This document shows, piece after piece, positions 53,280 through 63,388 of a stretch of DNA of 64,000 nucleotides; the first letter of the stretch is position 1; each line of letters begins with the position of its first letter. Under the pieces are notes generated by a model. The model saw nothing but the letters and a program-made list of their open reading frames with translations, was not told the DNA's origin and did no database searches. Source of the stretch: Nematopogon swammerdamellus (Eukaryota; Arthropoda; Insecta; Lepidoptera; Adelidae); contig OX336339.1 in assembly GCA_946902875.1 (NCBI GenBank), positions 21,545,349 through 21,609,348 of the forward strand. Reading direction: 5' to 3'. Position numbers and translations under genes: made by a program.

Positions 53280-54059
53280 TGAAAACTAACTCTCGCTTCA
53301 TTGTAGGTTAACTGGCATTATTGGCTACATCGCAGTGTAAATTCGCGAGTTCGGCCAATCATGCCAGTACTTTCCGTCTTTAGAGTACATTCCTTCTATC
53401 TTTAGCACGATATGCTTTCCCAAGATGTTAATCAATTGAAATCGGCTTCCTGCTGATATTACGCCAGGATTAAGCTGCAGCAACTGTACACACATATAGA
53501 CAGAGCTTGTTTACGACTGACACGAGCTGTTGCCATCTCTCACCGCCAACCCCCGCCCTGCTCGCCCCTTCTTCGCCCCCCGCCGACCGTGGACTACTGT
53601 TCAGACTATATCCAATCTACGCTACGCTTCTGATTCAGAAGTTCTGAAACTTGCTTCGATTTGTGATGGTGCCTGTAGGTTACATGAAGCCGATTTTAAT
53701 TAAACACAGTACAGTTATTCAACATTTCCATTAAGGCCCGGAAGTCGGTGAAATTAGTATTAAAAATCAAAATTTAAAATTGAGTTCAGGTATTAGAATT
53801 GTTTCACATCAGTAACGATCCTATCCCTCTCCATTATCGTCAACATATTTTCTTATAGTAAACAAATTCAATAACATTGAATGATACATCTTCTCAAGCG
53901 AATTGTACGGAGGTGGCGTTCGACTATTATCATCTTAAAATAATGTTTGTTCGAATTCCCGCGAGATGGCGTTCGGGCATAGTCAACCTATTGTTTGACC
54001 TAATTACACTAGGTAATTACTGGCTCTGCCCGGTTGGCCACATCGACACTTCCCAAAAA
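53280..54059. other. No recognisable gene
   Basis: A pyrimidine-rich run at about 53530-53590 (CACCGCCAACCCCCGCCCTG) is the only notable composition. A 77-codon frame at 53877 has no motif. Confidence 0.4.
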
Positions 54060-54330
54060 AATTTTAATACAAATTTAAAAACCCCCGACCCTTTGAATTG
54101 TCAAAAATAATTTCCGTTTAGTTACTTCAAGGCGTCGGGGGACCGGTAAGTAAATACACAGCTCTGAGTTTTTGTATTTTATTTTTGAACTTTTCGTTTT
54201 TTTTTATTTGTAATTTAATTTTTATTTCAAGCTTTTTTAAAAAAACCTCATCCAAATCAATCATCCGTGAGACGTATTTTTTTTTATTATAATTACTTGA
54301 TTACTAACATAGCCACAGAATATCTAATAG
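54060..54330. mobile_element. CCCCCGAC-family element, decayed
   Basis: AATTTAAAAACCCCCGACCC, AATAATTTCCGTTTAGTTAC, CGTCGGGGGACCGGTAAGTA, then a weak right half with TTTATTTCAAGC and ATAATTACTTGATTACTAAC. The hairpin's right arm is mostly lost. Confidence 0.6.
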
Positions 54331-55079
54331 GTACTGTCGTACCAGAAGCGACACTCCACAAAGCCACATAAAGGAATAGCTACTCTTGCTGAGACGCAAT
54401 AAAGTGCAATTCAGCTCGCAAAGCGCTGCATGCCTAACTCGAATAATAGCCTACACCACGCTTCTCTTTCTATCGCGTAACTCTATCTCTTTTGGCGCGA
54501 TTCGTATCGTGTTAGGGTTTTGCCAGTCAGTAGGTATAGAAGCAATAAATTGAGAATGTGAACCCTGTTGCTAAAGAAACAGGACGCGTGCGATTCAATG
54601 TACCGACGACGCGACGTCACAGGCTCACGTCATTTTTTTTTTGCGTATGCTGCGCACTCTTGTTACTAGTACTAGTTACTCTATTTACTAGGCAACAACT
54701 ACTATAACTAGGTGCACCTACTTAATTAGGAAACTCCTAAAACTACATGTAAAATGAACAAAATATAAATATTTCCTACCTTCCAGAATCTTTCGGTAAA
54801 GTAAAAAAAGACAACGTTGAGTTCTTCTGTTTATTGAGACAGCCGTACACGCAACAATTATTATTAGTATTACGATGCTCCAATTGCTTCATTATTATTA
54901 TATCGAAGAATAGGCACAGAATACTTCATAGGTACTGAATAGAATAGTTCGTTCCATCCAGGCGATCGACTGTATGCGTGCGCTCGCAAGCGCGGGGCTG
55001 CCCGCCGGGTTTTGTACTCTCAGAATATCGCGCGCTGTAGGTGATTATCGCGGTAGGTATGAAGGAGTGTCTGAGGCCT

Positions 55080-55225
55080 GACATAGCTAAGAACCATCCC
55101 GGTTAAACCAGCTTTCTAATCAATAAAATCGCATTCAAGTCGGTCCATCCGTTTAGGAGCTACGATGCGACTGACAGACACACAGACATAAACGGACAGA
55201 CGTAAGCGTTAAACTTATAACAACA
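55080..55225. mobile_element. CCCCCGAC-family fragment
   Basis: ATAGCTAAGAACCATCCCGG, TTAAACCAGCTTTCTAAT, TCGGTCCATCCGTTTAGGAG and CTACGATGCGACTGACAGAC match the right half of the element at 51745. Confidence 0.65.
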
Positions 55226-55689
55226 AAGCGCCTTCGTAAGACAGTTTTCTTACACTTTCGTTTGTAATCTCCCCGGTGCCGATATTTCGCTGTCGTCAGA
55301 ACCGAAGTAGGAGTTTGAGCGGGCTTCTCTAATTTAAAGTGACGCCGAAGAAAATCCTCTGTGTACTCCCCTCGGGTCGTTGACGGAGCTACCAATAGTC
55401 TCTTTTATCGCTGTTGCAGGTGAAGAGAGTCGCGCTTTCGATTAATCTGATTTAATGGTCTGTTCTTTTGCGCGAAAATGTCAAATATCTTGTTCGAAAT
55501 TTAAAATTATTATCTTCTGATGTCCCTAGATACGTTTGACGATTTAATTAAACGGTTCAAATACCAATAAATGTTCTTACTGTGTTTGTCAGCTTAGTTT
55601 ACACACAGAGGGTTTCGTGGCCATTTACTTCTTGCACTCATATCAAATGAGCGCAGCAGCGATCACTCTGCGCTGTCGCACGTAACGTG

Positions 55690-55723
55690 GTGGGCGCCGC
55701 CCTGTCGTCGGGGCGGCGCCCAC
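55690..55723. repeat. GC-only perfect 13-bp hairpin
   Basis: GTGGGCGCCGCCC (55690-55702) and GGGCGGCGCCCAC (55711-55723) with an 8-base loop. It is very stable for DNA in AT-rich surroundings. No T run follows and this is a eukaryote, so it is not a terminator. Confidence 0.85.
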
Positions 55724-55769
55724 GGAGTCCACAAGAATGCTATCTTATCCAAAATAATGCCCTCGATGC

Positions 55770-56000
55770 AAAAGGAGAGATGTTATAAATTTGACGCCTT
55801 CATCTGTGTGTGTCTGTGTGTGTTTGTCTGTGTCTCTGTGTGTGTGTCTGTGGCATTATAGCTCCCGAACGGATGGGCCGATTACAATGCAGTTTTTTTT
55901 TTATTAGAAAGCTGGTATAACCAGAATGGTTCTGAGCTACGAGTATGTTTGATGATGACCAGATCAGCTGATTCGAAGATCATCAACACTTTTCCTAATT
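55770..56000. mobile_element. CCCCCGAC-family fragment
   Basis: AAAAGGAGAGATGTTATAAA, a TGTGTCTG run, TATAGCTCCCGAACGGATGG and AGATCAGCTGATTCGAAGAT. These match the outer arms of the element at 6029-6820. Confidence 0.6.
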
Positions 56001-56037
56001 TATTACACTTTCACTCGTCGCCTTTTAATAAATAACT

Positions 56038-56262
56038 CACTAGGTGGTAGCGTTTACCCCGGCCGGGTTGGTACCACAACACTGAGCGAAACTTCGGTCG
56101 AAACGGCTATGTGAATAGTTCGTGTTTTCCTTCCAGTTCAGTGCAGCCGGCATGAAATGAAGGGAAGCACTGGCATGGCACCTAGTTCACCCGGTGTTGT
56201 GGGTTGACATCACGGATGTTGTAGGTGATGTATGTAGCCAACCGTGTCAGTTTTCATAAAAA
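56038..56262 (+). repeat. tRNA-derived SINE, 3' half
   Basis: CACTAGGTGGTAGCGTTTAC, GGCCGGGTTGGTACCACAAC, TCGGTCGAAACGGCTATGTG, CACCTAGTTCACCCGGTGTT and CCGTGTCAGTTTTCATAAAA. The tail is A-rich and continues as AAAACAAAAAC. Confidence 0.85.
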
Positions 56263-56629
56263 AAACAAAAACAAAATAAATAAAAGGTAACTATTGCAAA
56301 ACTAACTATAATATCTACTTGTAACCTAACCGAACACAACAAAATTACGTCTCTTAATAAAAAGCTTTAAATAAAAGATAAGTTACAATTAATTTTAAAA
56401 ACCCCCTACACCGCAACAAACAACCCTTAAAACATTAAAAAAAAATTTCAACTTAGTTTATTAAATGCGTCCGAGGAACGCTAAGTAAAAACTTATTAAC
56501 TCGGACCCCTCAAGTCGAGATAGCAGGTGTAGTCTCACCCACGTGAATAAATACATCCTCTTTATATACTTTCCTTACGTCTCTACGTACATAACATTGT
56601 TTTCACAATCTTCCAATAAATCGCCTTCG

Positions 56630-56860
56630 AATAGCCGGGGCGGAAGACGCGCGGTGCGCTGAGGGGCGCGCGGGGCGGCCGCTGCGGTCTATCACGTAAT
56701 ATTCTATTCCCTCGAGCAAATAGTGAGGAAATTAAATTCACCGGCGGCGCGGCGGCGGCGGCGCGGCGCTCCTCCTTGTCTCGGAAAATCGAAAAATACT
56801 GAGAATTTTAGCGAACGCCGACCGCGAGCGGCGGCGGTAGGCGCCGAGCCATACTTAAGT
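56630..56860. promoter_or_regulatory. CpG-rich block, possible promoter or 5' UTR
   Basis: Dense CpG runs such as GGGGCGCGCGGGGCGGCCGC and CGGCGCGGCGGCGGCGGCGC contrast with AT-rich flanks. No ATG-led frame or repeat family explains them. Such blocks sometimes mark first exons of insect developmental genes; here that is only an inference. Confidence 0.3.
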
Positions 56861-57007
56861 CTCGCTTTTCACCGATTTGTCAATGCTTACTTACATTGAC
56901 TTCCCGGTTCGCTCGAGTGAATATTTGTCCGCTCGTAATGTAAGGGCGTTGGACATTTTATTTCAAAGGCTGAACGCCTTGATCTGTTTTGTGGAAAAAT
57001 AACTCAT

Positions 57008-57302
57008 TAACCCCCGACGAAAAAAGAGGGGTGTTATAAGTTTAACGTGTGTGAGGGTGTGTATATGTGTATGTGTGTATGGGTGTGTAGGTCCCAAAGG
57101 GATGGACCGAAGTGGAAGCAGTTTTTTTATTAGAAAGCTTGTTTAATCGGGATGGTTGTTACTACAAGTATGTTTGTAATCAAGTAATTAAGTAACCAAA
57201 AAAAATAATTATCTTAAAAAGTGGACCGATTTTCATGCGTTTTTTTTTATGCTTGAAATAAAAGTGAAATTGGGTCTTTCTCCGGATGGGCAGAATAAGC
57301 GA
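57008..57302. mobile_element. CCCCCGAC-family end, left border of a larger unit
   Basis: TTAACCCCCGACGAAAAAAG, GAGGGGTGTTATAAGTTTAA, AAGCTTGTTTAATCGGGATG, GTGGACCGATTTTCATGCG and then AAATTGGGTCTTTCTCC. That last word appears inverted at 61687-61704, next to the other CCCCGAA end. Confidence 0.6.
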
Positions 57303-58379
57303 GTCCGGATCGAAAAGTCTTATAAAATGGATTCATAATGCTTTCATATTTTTTTATATTGTAGATATGATTAAAATACTGGGGGGGCCTGTGTCCTTTT
57401 TTTAATTAATTAATTAGAAATGCGATAAAAAAAATTCTAACTGCTGAAATCTTGACTTCACTGGCGCGTCCGGACTACAGTTTGCGGTAGAAATTTTTTT
57501 TTTCTTATCATCTATAAGGAATTACGCTACTTTGTATATGTTCTCTAAAACCTAGTTAGTTATGCTTTACCTTATATTTTTACTAAGCATGAATACGCTT
57601 TAGAAGACGAAATACGAATTATTTTATAAGCGTCCGCTAGTTTCCTTTGATATCGGTGGCGCGCACGAATACGCTCATAGATCCTATACTATTGTAGCTG
57701 CGTGCATAGCTGTTAAAGCGAAAAAAAATATCAGTCGCGCCGCTTCCGTGGCGAGGACAACACGTCTGTGCGTTCCTGTGCGGCCGTGTTATTAAGGTAT
57801 GTAATCGTTTTCGGTGGCTTGGTAACCTTTAAAATTGATTTCGCTGGACCAATTTTCTCGTTATTTATTTGACATATTACTATTATATTTTAATTAGAGA
57901 TTGTCTTATTAGTACTAGATCTCCAACTTAGAGAGCAATGCTGTATATATAGGTTATATTTACAAATATTTTACATTTTCCTTACTTTTTTGATTTCAGT
58001 GTCAATGACTTCGGTGTTTTCGGTGGAAATAGGTGCACCGAAGTCAATTTCAAAACCACCGAAAGCAAGAAACATATTTTTTAATTAAATAGCATGCCTA
58101 TTATAACTTATGAACAGGATAACTTATGTATTTGAGGATTAGAAATGAAAAAAAAATTAAATTCACATAAAGTTAAAAACATTTAAGACTGCAAACTCTA
58201 CGTAGCAAAACCTAACTTACTGTATTATATTGCGTCATTGAGAGATTTCGTCGAATGAAGTACAAAAAAAAGAACAGTTTTTCTTTTAATCGAAGTTATA
58301 TTATGCCGTTTACACTGTATTAACTAAATAACTTTTGAGACTAGTATATATTTCTTATTAAATATGTTTTGCGTTACGG

Positions 58380-58592
58380 TAGATCAGACTTTAGGACGAA
58401 CTTCAGCTTTCCGAAGGCAGCCCAACCCAGTTGAATGTGTCTCTCTACCTCCTTGAGTAGGCCTTGTCGACCTACGTAGCCGAAATATTTGTCCGAAATA
58501 TACGTATTCCTCCACTTGTTTGATCACTCCACCGTCGATCAGAATATTCCCTTCACCCATATCCTCCATCGTCATGACGTTGCTTTTATTCC
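58380..58592 (-). pseudogene. RTE-like LINE remnant, downstream half
   Basis: The minus frame reads NKSNVMTMED, GGVIKQVEEYVYFGQIF, then shifts frame into EVERHIQLGWAAFGKLKFVL. EYVYFGQ and QLGWAAFGKL are hallmark words just after the catalytic domain of RTE-type reverse transcriptase. One frameshift disables it. It continues the fragment at 59954-60195 across an inserted LINE. Confidence 0.75.
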
Positions 58593-59953
58593 TAACCTTA
58601 CTTTTGAGTAATGCTATGGAGCGTATTGTCAACTCAGCGCTCTGACGTATCTAGAAGACTGTAAACTTCTCGATGACAAGCAATACGGCTTCCGCAAGTA
58701 AAGATCGACTGGAGATCTTCTTGCGTACGTCACGCATTTGTAGGCTGAAAGGCTCGATGGTTTTGGGGAATCGCTGGCGGTCGCTCTGGACATATCCAAA
58801 GCATTCGATCGCGTCTGGAACCATGGACTGTTAAGAAAGCTTACGGTGTCTCTACAAAACTGTGCACTTCGATCTCTAGCTTTTTGAGTGGTCGGTCGAT
58901 CTTTGTCACCCTAGATGGTGCCTGCTCGGCCGACTACTCAATCAATGCTGGTGCTCCACAAGGATCCGTGATGTCGACTACGCTGTTTCTATTATTCATC
59001 AACGACATGCTTTCGCTCGGCATACATGAACGACAGCACGGTGCACGAAGGGTTCAGCAAGGACTGGAAGGGTAGAGAAGCCTCAGCAGCAAACGCGAGA
59101 CGCGAAACTGTTGCTCGGGTTGACCAGGTTCTCGAAAAGTATCCTCTTGGGGGAAGAACTTGCCAACTTCAACGTAGCCAAGACGCAAGCTTGTGCCTTC
59201 TCTACTAAGGCTAATCCGTTTCCTCTCCAAGCCACTTTCCAGGGCAGCCAAGTCCCCAAAGATGGTAGTCTGGGCGTCCTGGGTATGGAAGTGTCCAGGG
59301 ACGTTGGGTTTCGATCGTTCATAGAGTCCAAGGCGAAACTAGCGTCTCGAAAATTAGGGATCCTTTACCGATGTCGGCGATTTTTCACGCCGGTCCAACT
59401 GATTACACTATAAAGCACAAGTAAGACGGTGATGGAATATTGCAGTTATCTTTGGGAGGGTTCCCCTGAGTACCTTCTTTCAGTCTTGGATTCAATTCAG
59501 CGACGAGCTATTCGCCTCATTGGTGACTCTGTACCCACAAACAGCCTTTAAAGCACAGACGTATCGTGGGGTCATTGAGCCTGTTTTATCGGTACTACTA
59601 TGGCCGCTGCTCTGATGAACTTGCTTCCCTTATCCCTCCTCCTACTGTTCGCCTTCGCCAAACCCGCCATACTCTCGCGGAACACCCCTTTGTAGTCGAC
59701 AGAAGAGTTCTTCGAACTGCACGATTCTCTAAATCGTTCTTGTGCCGCACTGCAAAGATGTGGAACGGGCTCCCAGGGAATATCTTTCCCCACTCCTACA
59801 ATCCACGGATCTTCAAATCGCGGATTAATAGCCTTTCCCCAGCGACATTAGTCCACCTCCAAGCCGGACTGGCACCTCCTCGGCGGTGAAATTGGTTGCG
59901 CCTGAAGCTTCGACCTCGGGCAGAGCCACCCAGTTCGGAAGCAATAAAAAAAA
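58593..59953 (+). pseudogene. Jockey-like LINE, 5'-truncated, inserted in RTE
   Basis: The plus frames read SNAMERIVNSAL, then AVALDISKAFDRVWNHGLL (first catalytic Asp), INAGAPQGSVMSTTLFLLFI, MEVSRDVGFRSFIESKAKLA, RRFFTPVQLI, YYYGRCSDELASLIPP and WNGLPGNIFP. The 3' end is GCAATAAAAAAAA. Stops and frameshifts occur throughout, and the expected YADD region is scrambled near 59030. It is the same family as the copies at 27438 and 33979, and the longest of the three. Confidence 0.8.
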
Positions 59954-60195
59954 TCCAGGTTCATCCTCAGGCCGACGACGTTCAGCGAGACCTCGTAAAG
60001 GTCGCTGAGCGTCTCTTGAAGCTGAACCCGGGTATGGGCGAGGAGGACAATGTTATCCGCGAAACGGAGATGACTGAGAAACTCCCCATTGACATTTATT
60101 CCAATGTTCTCCCACTCAAGCGTCTTGAACACGTCTTTAAGTGCTTTTGCAAGGAGCTTGGGTGAGATCACGTCCCCTTGCCTCACTCGCTTACC
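59954..60195 (-). pseudogene. RTE-like LINE remnant, upstream half
   Basis: The minus frame reads VRQGDVISPKLLAKALKDVF, NGEFLSHLRFADN and VGLRMNL. The second catalytic aspartate of FADD is Asn, so the enzyme would be dead. The frame stops at the Jockey-like insertion and resumes in the fragment at 58380-58592. Confidence 0.8.
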
Positions 60196-60205
60196 AAGGA
60201 GCATT

Positions 60206-61112
60206 TTTTTTTAATAAAAAGCGCGACATGCGACGCCGAGCCACCAATAAGGTGCCTAATGACGCCCATGTAAATTCGGTCGTACGCTGGGCTTTCGAAT
60301 GCCATGCCGGCCTGACAGGTGCTATTCACGCCTCTCTTGAAGGACCCGAGACGATACTTGGGGGGAAATACGTGGGCAGGGAGAGCGTTCCAGAGTTTAC
60401 CAGTTCTGTGGAGGAAAGACCTGCAGAACCGATTGGTACGCACCCGTATGTGTGCGTGTTGTGCGGAGGTGGAAAGGGGGCGGAAGGATCGCGTTAAACA
60501 GCTCCTCCGAGCATTCACCATGGATTGAATAAGCGATAGAACACACTTAGGTCGCCGACATTTAGGGTCATCCTCTAGTCGCAGGGCTCGACTCTGGATC
60601 GAATCCAAAGGCGCAAGCTGGTATTTAGCTGAGCCAACCCACAAGTACGAGCAGTACCCCAAGCAGGACATAATCCGTACTATACAAAAGCAGCCTTTGG
60701 CCCGGCGTGAAGTACCGTCGCACCTTATTGAGTACGCCCAACTTTTTAGAAACTAGCTTGGCCTTGCCCTAGATTATGGCGCCGAAAGTTTAGGTCGTGC
60801 GACAGTTCGACTCCGAGGGCCCGAGGTGATCGCTTAATTTTAGCGACGGGACCTGGAAGGAAGGAGCGGCTGTGAACACTGTTCTTTTCGCACTGAACGC
60901 GCAGACTTGTGTCTTGGAAACGTTAAACTCGACCAAATTAGTACGGCCCCATTCGGGAATAGACCGAAGCGTTTGTTCTTCGCCTCTTCTCATCCACAAC
61001 ATCCCGTCTGGCTGAAGGGTGACTGGTGTAGGATCACTGTACCTACTTTTGTCCGCATAACAATGTATGTTGCCGAGTAGCAGAATATCATTGGATGGGG
61101 CGGGTATTTTCA
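60206..61112 (-). pseudogene. CR1/Jockey-like LINE 3' end
   Basis: From 61112 down it reads NDILLLGNIHCYAD followed by K where YADD is expected, then LVEFNVSKTQVCAFSAK, and after a frame break GYCSYLWVGSAKYQLAPLDS, TNRFCRSFLHRTGKLWNALP and PPKYRLGSFKRGVN. The tail has the GCCACCAATAAGGTGCC and GCGCGACATGCGACGCCG words and a T run (poly-A complement) at about 60206. Its tail fragments recur at 7.3, 12.3, 22.6 and 35.0 kb. It truncates the RTE remnant. Confidence 0.75.
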
Positions 61113-61217
61113 TGGAGCCTCACAGTCACCGCCGTTTACCGATACAAGTTTTGGAGTATCTCGACGTATCGGTGGTCGATTTATTATTATAGTATTACGT
61201 GTGACTAACCTTTTCAG

Positions 61218-61452
61218 CTTTGCCGTGATAGCGGATTCAAAAGAGGAACGCTTAGCTAAAAAAAGAGTTGCTGAAAGACTTAGAAAAGCTAGAAATAAAA
61301 GCGACCCCATACTTTATGCACTTAACAATGAAACAGACCGGCAATATCACAAAAAAAAAATTTTACAATATAAATCTACTCAATACCTACTCATATCGAA
61401 ATTGCACACTTATTGTAGTCGGTATTGTTTGTTCTTTTGCACAGTTGCATAG
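61218..61452 (+). CDS. Candidate transposon exon, basic protein
   Basis: An acceptor-like TAACCTTTTCAG ends at 61217 and a frame stays open for 78 codons. It reads KEERLAKKRVAERLRKARNK, then SDPILYALNNETDRQYHKKK. The K/R-rich pattern with an (N/S)DP..Y word resembles basic N-terminal segments of uncharacterised insect transposon proteins, from memory only. A second basic peptide (MSKFKEKKSATEVIEILRRR) starts at 61630. Function unknown; both may be remnants. Confidence 0.35.
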
Positions 61453-61686
61453 TGTTTAAAGTGTTAAGTTATAAAGTAATTACACGATTTGATTTCGGTG
61501 ACTAAAATATTGATTTCGGTGGACATCATATTTTTTAAATTCAATAACTTCATAACCGTTCAATCAATTTCGTTCCCTCCACTACCATTTGATTCTAAAT
61601 TAATTCTAAATTATGTTTTGCCTGTGAGAATGTCTAAATTCAAAGAAAAAAAAAGTGCCACCGAAGTCATCGAAATATTGCGACGG

Positions 61687-61885
61687 CGGAGAAAGACCCA
61701 ATTACAAATTTTAAAACCCCGAACCTTAAAAAGTCAAAAATAATTTCCGTTTACTTAGTCATAGGAGTCGGGGGACCGCTAAGTAAATTCCCGCCCAGCT
61801 ATGAGTTTTTATATTTTATTTAGGTACTTAAGTAAGTAAACGGAAATTATTTATGACTTTTTAAGGGTCGCGGTTTTCTATCCAT
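61687..61885. mobile_element. CCCCCGAC-family hairpin, right border of a larger unit
   Basis: GGAGAAAGACCCAATTAC, then AATTTTAAAACCCCGAACCT, AATAATTTCCGTTTACTTAG and the inverse GTAAGTAAACGGAAATTATT, ending ACTTTTTAAGGGTCGCGGTT. Together with 57008-57302 it brackets 4.4 kb. Confidence 0.65.
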
Positions 61886-61977
61886 ATCTATCGAGCGGCA
61901 TAGAGCGGCCGGCGGGTGGACGAGTGGCCTGTCATTTATGTAAGACTAGCAAAAGCTGCGTTCAGGCCTTTTGCCAT

Positions 61978-62040
61978 TTTTAGGGTTCCATATCAGGTAC
62001 GGGACCCTATTACTAAGCCTACGCCGTCTGTCTGCCTGCC

Positions 62041-62112
<72 letters not shown>

Positions 62113-62470
62113 CGTCCGTCCGTCTGTCCGTCTGTCTGTCCGTCCGTCCGTCTGTCCGAGGGCTGTATCTCTTGAACCGTAATAGGTAGCCCGTTGAAAT
62201 TTTCACAAAAAATGTGTTATTGTGGCCAATAAAAAAACAAATAAGAAAAATAAGAAAAAGTAAAAAATTCACGGGGGTTCCCATAGAAGAAATCAAAAAG
62301 TGTATGCGCGCGCGCCATCTACCGAATAGATTATGAAGCATGACATTAACTAATATGAAGCATTTCATAACACGCCATCTAGATGGCGTGAGTAGCGCTA
62401 GTCGTGACATGGCGATACACGGACGCTCGGTGCGCGAGTTCGACTCGCACTTGGCCGGTTTTTTTTTAAA
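61978..62470 (+). repeat. GGTTCCG-family repeat, full length, expanded TCTG tract
   Basis: TTTTTAGGGTTCCATATCAG, a (TGTC)n/(CGTC)n run of about 120 bp (62030-62155), CTCTTGAACCGTAATAGGTA, TGCGCGCGCGCCATCTACCG, GCCATCTAGATGGCGTGAGT, GTGCGCGAGTTCGACTCGCA and CTTGGCCGGTTTTTTTTT. It has an intact B-box-like site and long terminal T run, so it may be among the younger copies. Confidence 0.88.
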
Positions 62471-63340
62471 TATATTTTTTGCTATATTTTCAGTTTTGCT
62501 AATGGCAATAAACGATTTATCATTACATTTAATTTAATTTCGATGTATGTTTCTATCTATGTATTTACAAGTTGCACGTGTCCAATATTATTGGTATATT
62601 GGCTCTTATCTTCATTCAAGAATAGTATCTAAACCCGCGCGATCGGAAGCCGGATCCCGTGTTAACGGAGGTGGTTGGTTTGTATGTAGGCGAGCTCTAA
62701 AACTTTGTTATTTATTATCTAAGATCGCACTCCCACGCACAATAAAGGGCGACGGAACGCTTTCTATTTTCAGGTTTAGGTGGCCGCGTGCCGCCAACGC
62801 AGTCCTTGTCAAATTTGATTGTTACGAAGTAAATAAGGGGGGTTTTCTTTGCGAAGTCGGAAGCGTGGGAGGTGAATCTTGAAACATGAACGCGTTTGAT
62901 TGTACTAATTGATACTTGCTATATATAACGTCACGCCCATTTACCATTGGGGTAGTCAGAGACAACGGATCTACACGTGCCGCGATCCTGACACACCTCT
63001 GCCGCCTCTAATAATTTTCTTCATTCTACATAGAAATAGAAATATAATTAGAAATATCCTTTATTGCATTTAAATATTATATTTACAAAAGGCGTACTTA
63101 TTACCTAAGGAAATCTCTGCCAGTTAACCTGTCTTAATAAAACATAATATAGGGTAGGTGGAAGGTGAAGAATGAAACAACTTAATACTAATGAAAGTTA
63201 AATAATAAAAGTACATAACCAGGCGCCAGGCGTAATATACGTATATACTACAATAATCGAATATAATTATTACATAAACAAAAGACATATTAACATACTA
63301 AATTAGAATACATAGAAGTATGCACATAGAAGAATATGTA
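62471..63340. other. No recognisable gene
   Basis: A 111-codon frame at 62547-62882 has mixed composition and no known domain. The rest is AT-rich. Confidence 0.4.
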
Positions 63341-63344
63341 TTAC

Positions 63345-63388
63345 TAGCTGAGCCCGCGGCTCCGCTCGCGTGAAATTCGTATTTCAAA
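63345..63388 (-). repeat. Helitron-like terminal fragment
   Basis: CTAGCTGAGCCCGCGGCTCC then GCTCGCGTGAAATTCGTATT. It is the complement of the GGAGCCGCGGGCACAGCTAG terminus and abuts the tandem array. A related piece is at about 33515-33550. Confidence 0.5.

Noticed and set aside
55690..55723. Rho-independent terminator
   Set aside because: There is a strong hairpin but no following T run, and the sequence is from an insect.
61916..62410. Cys-Leu-Ser-Val-rich and Asp-Arg-Gln-Thr-rich frames
   Set aside because: They are produced by the TGTC/CGTC run within a GGTTCCG-family repeat, as are similar frames at 3.5, 37.3 and 50.2 kb.
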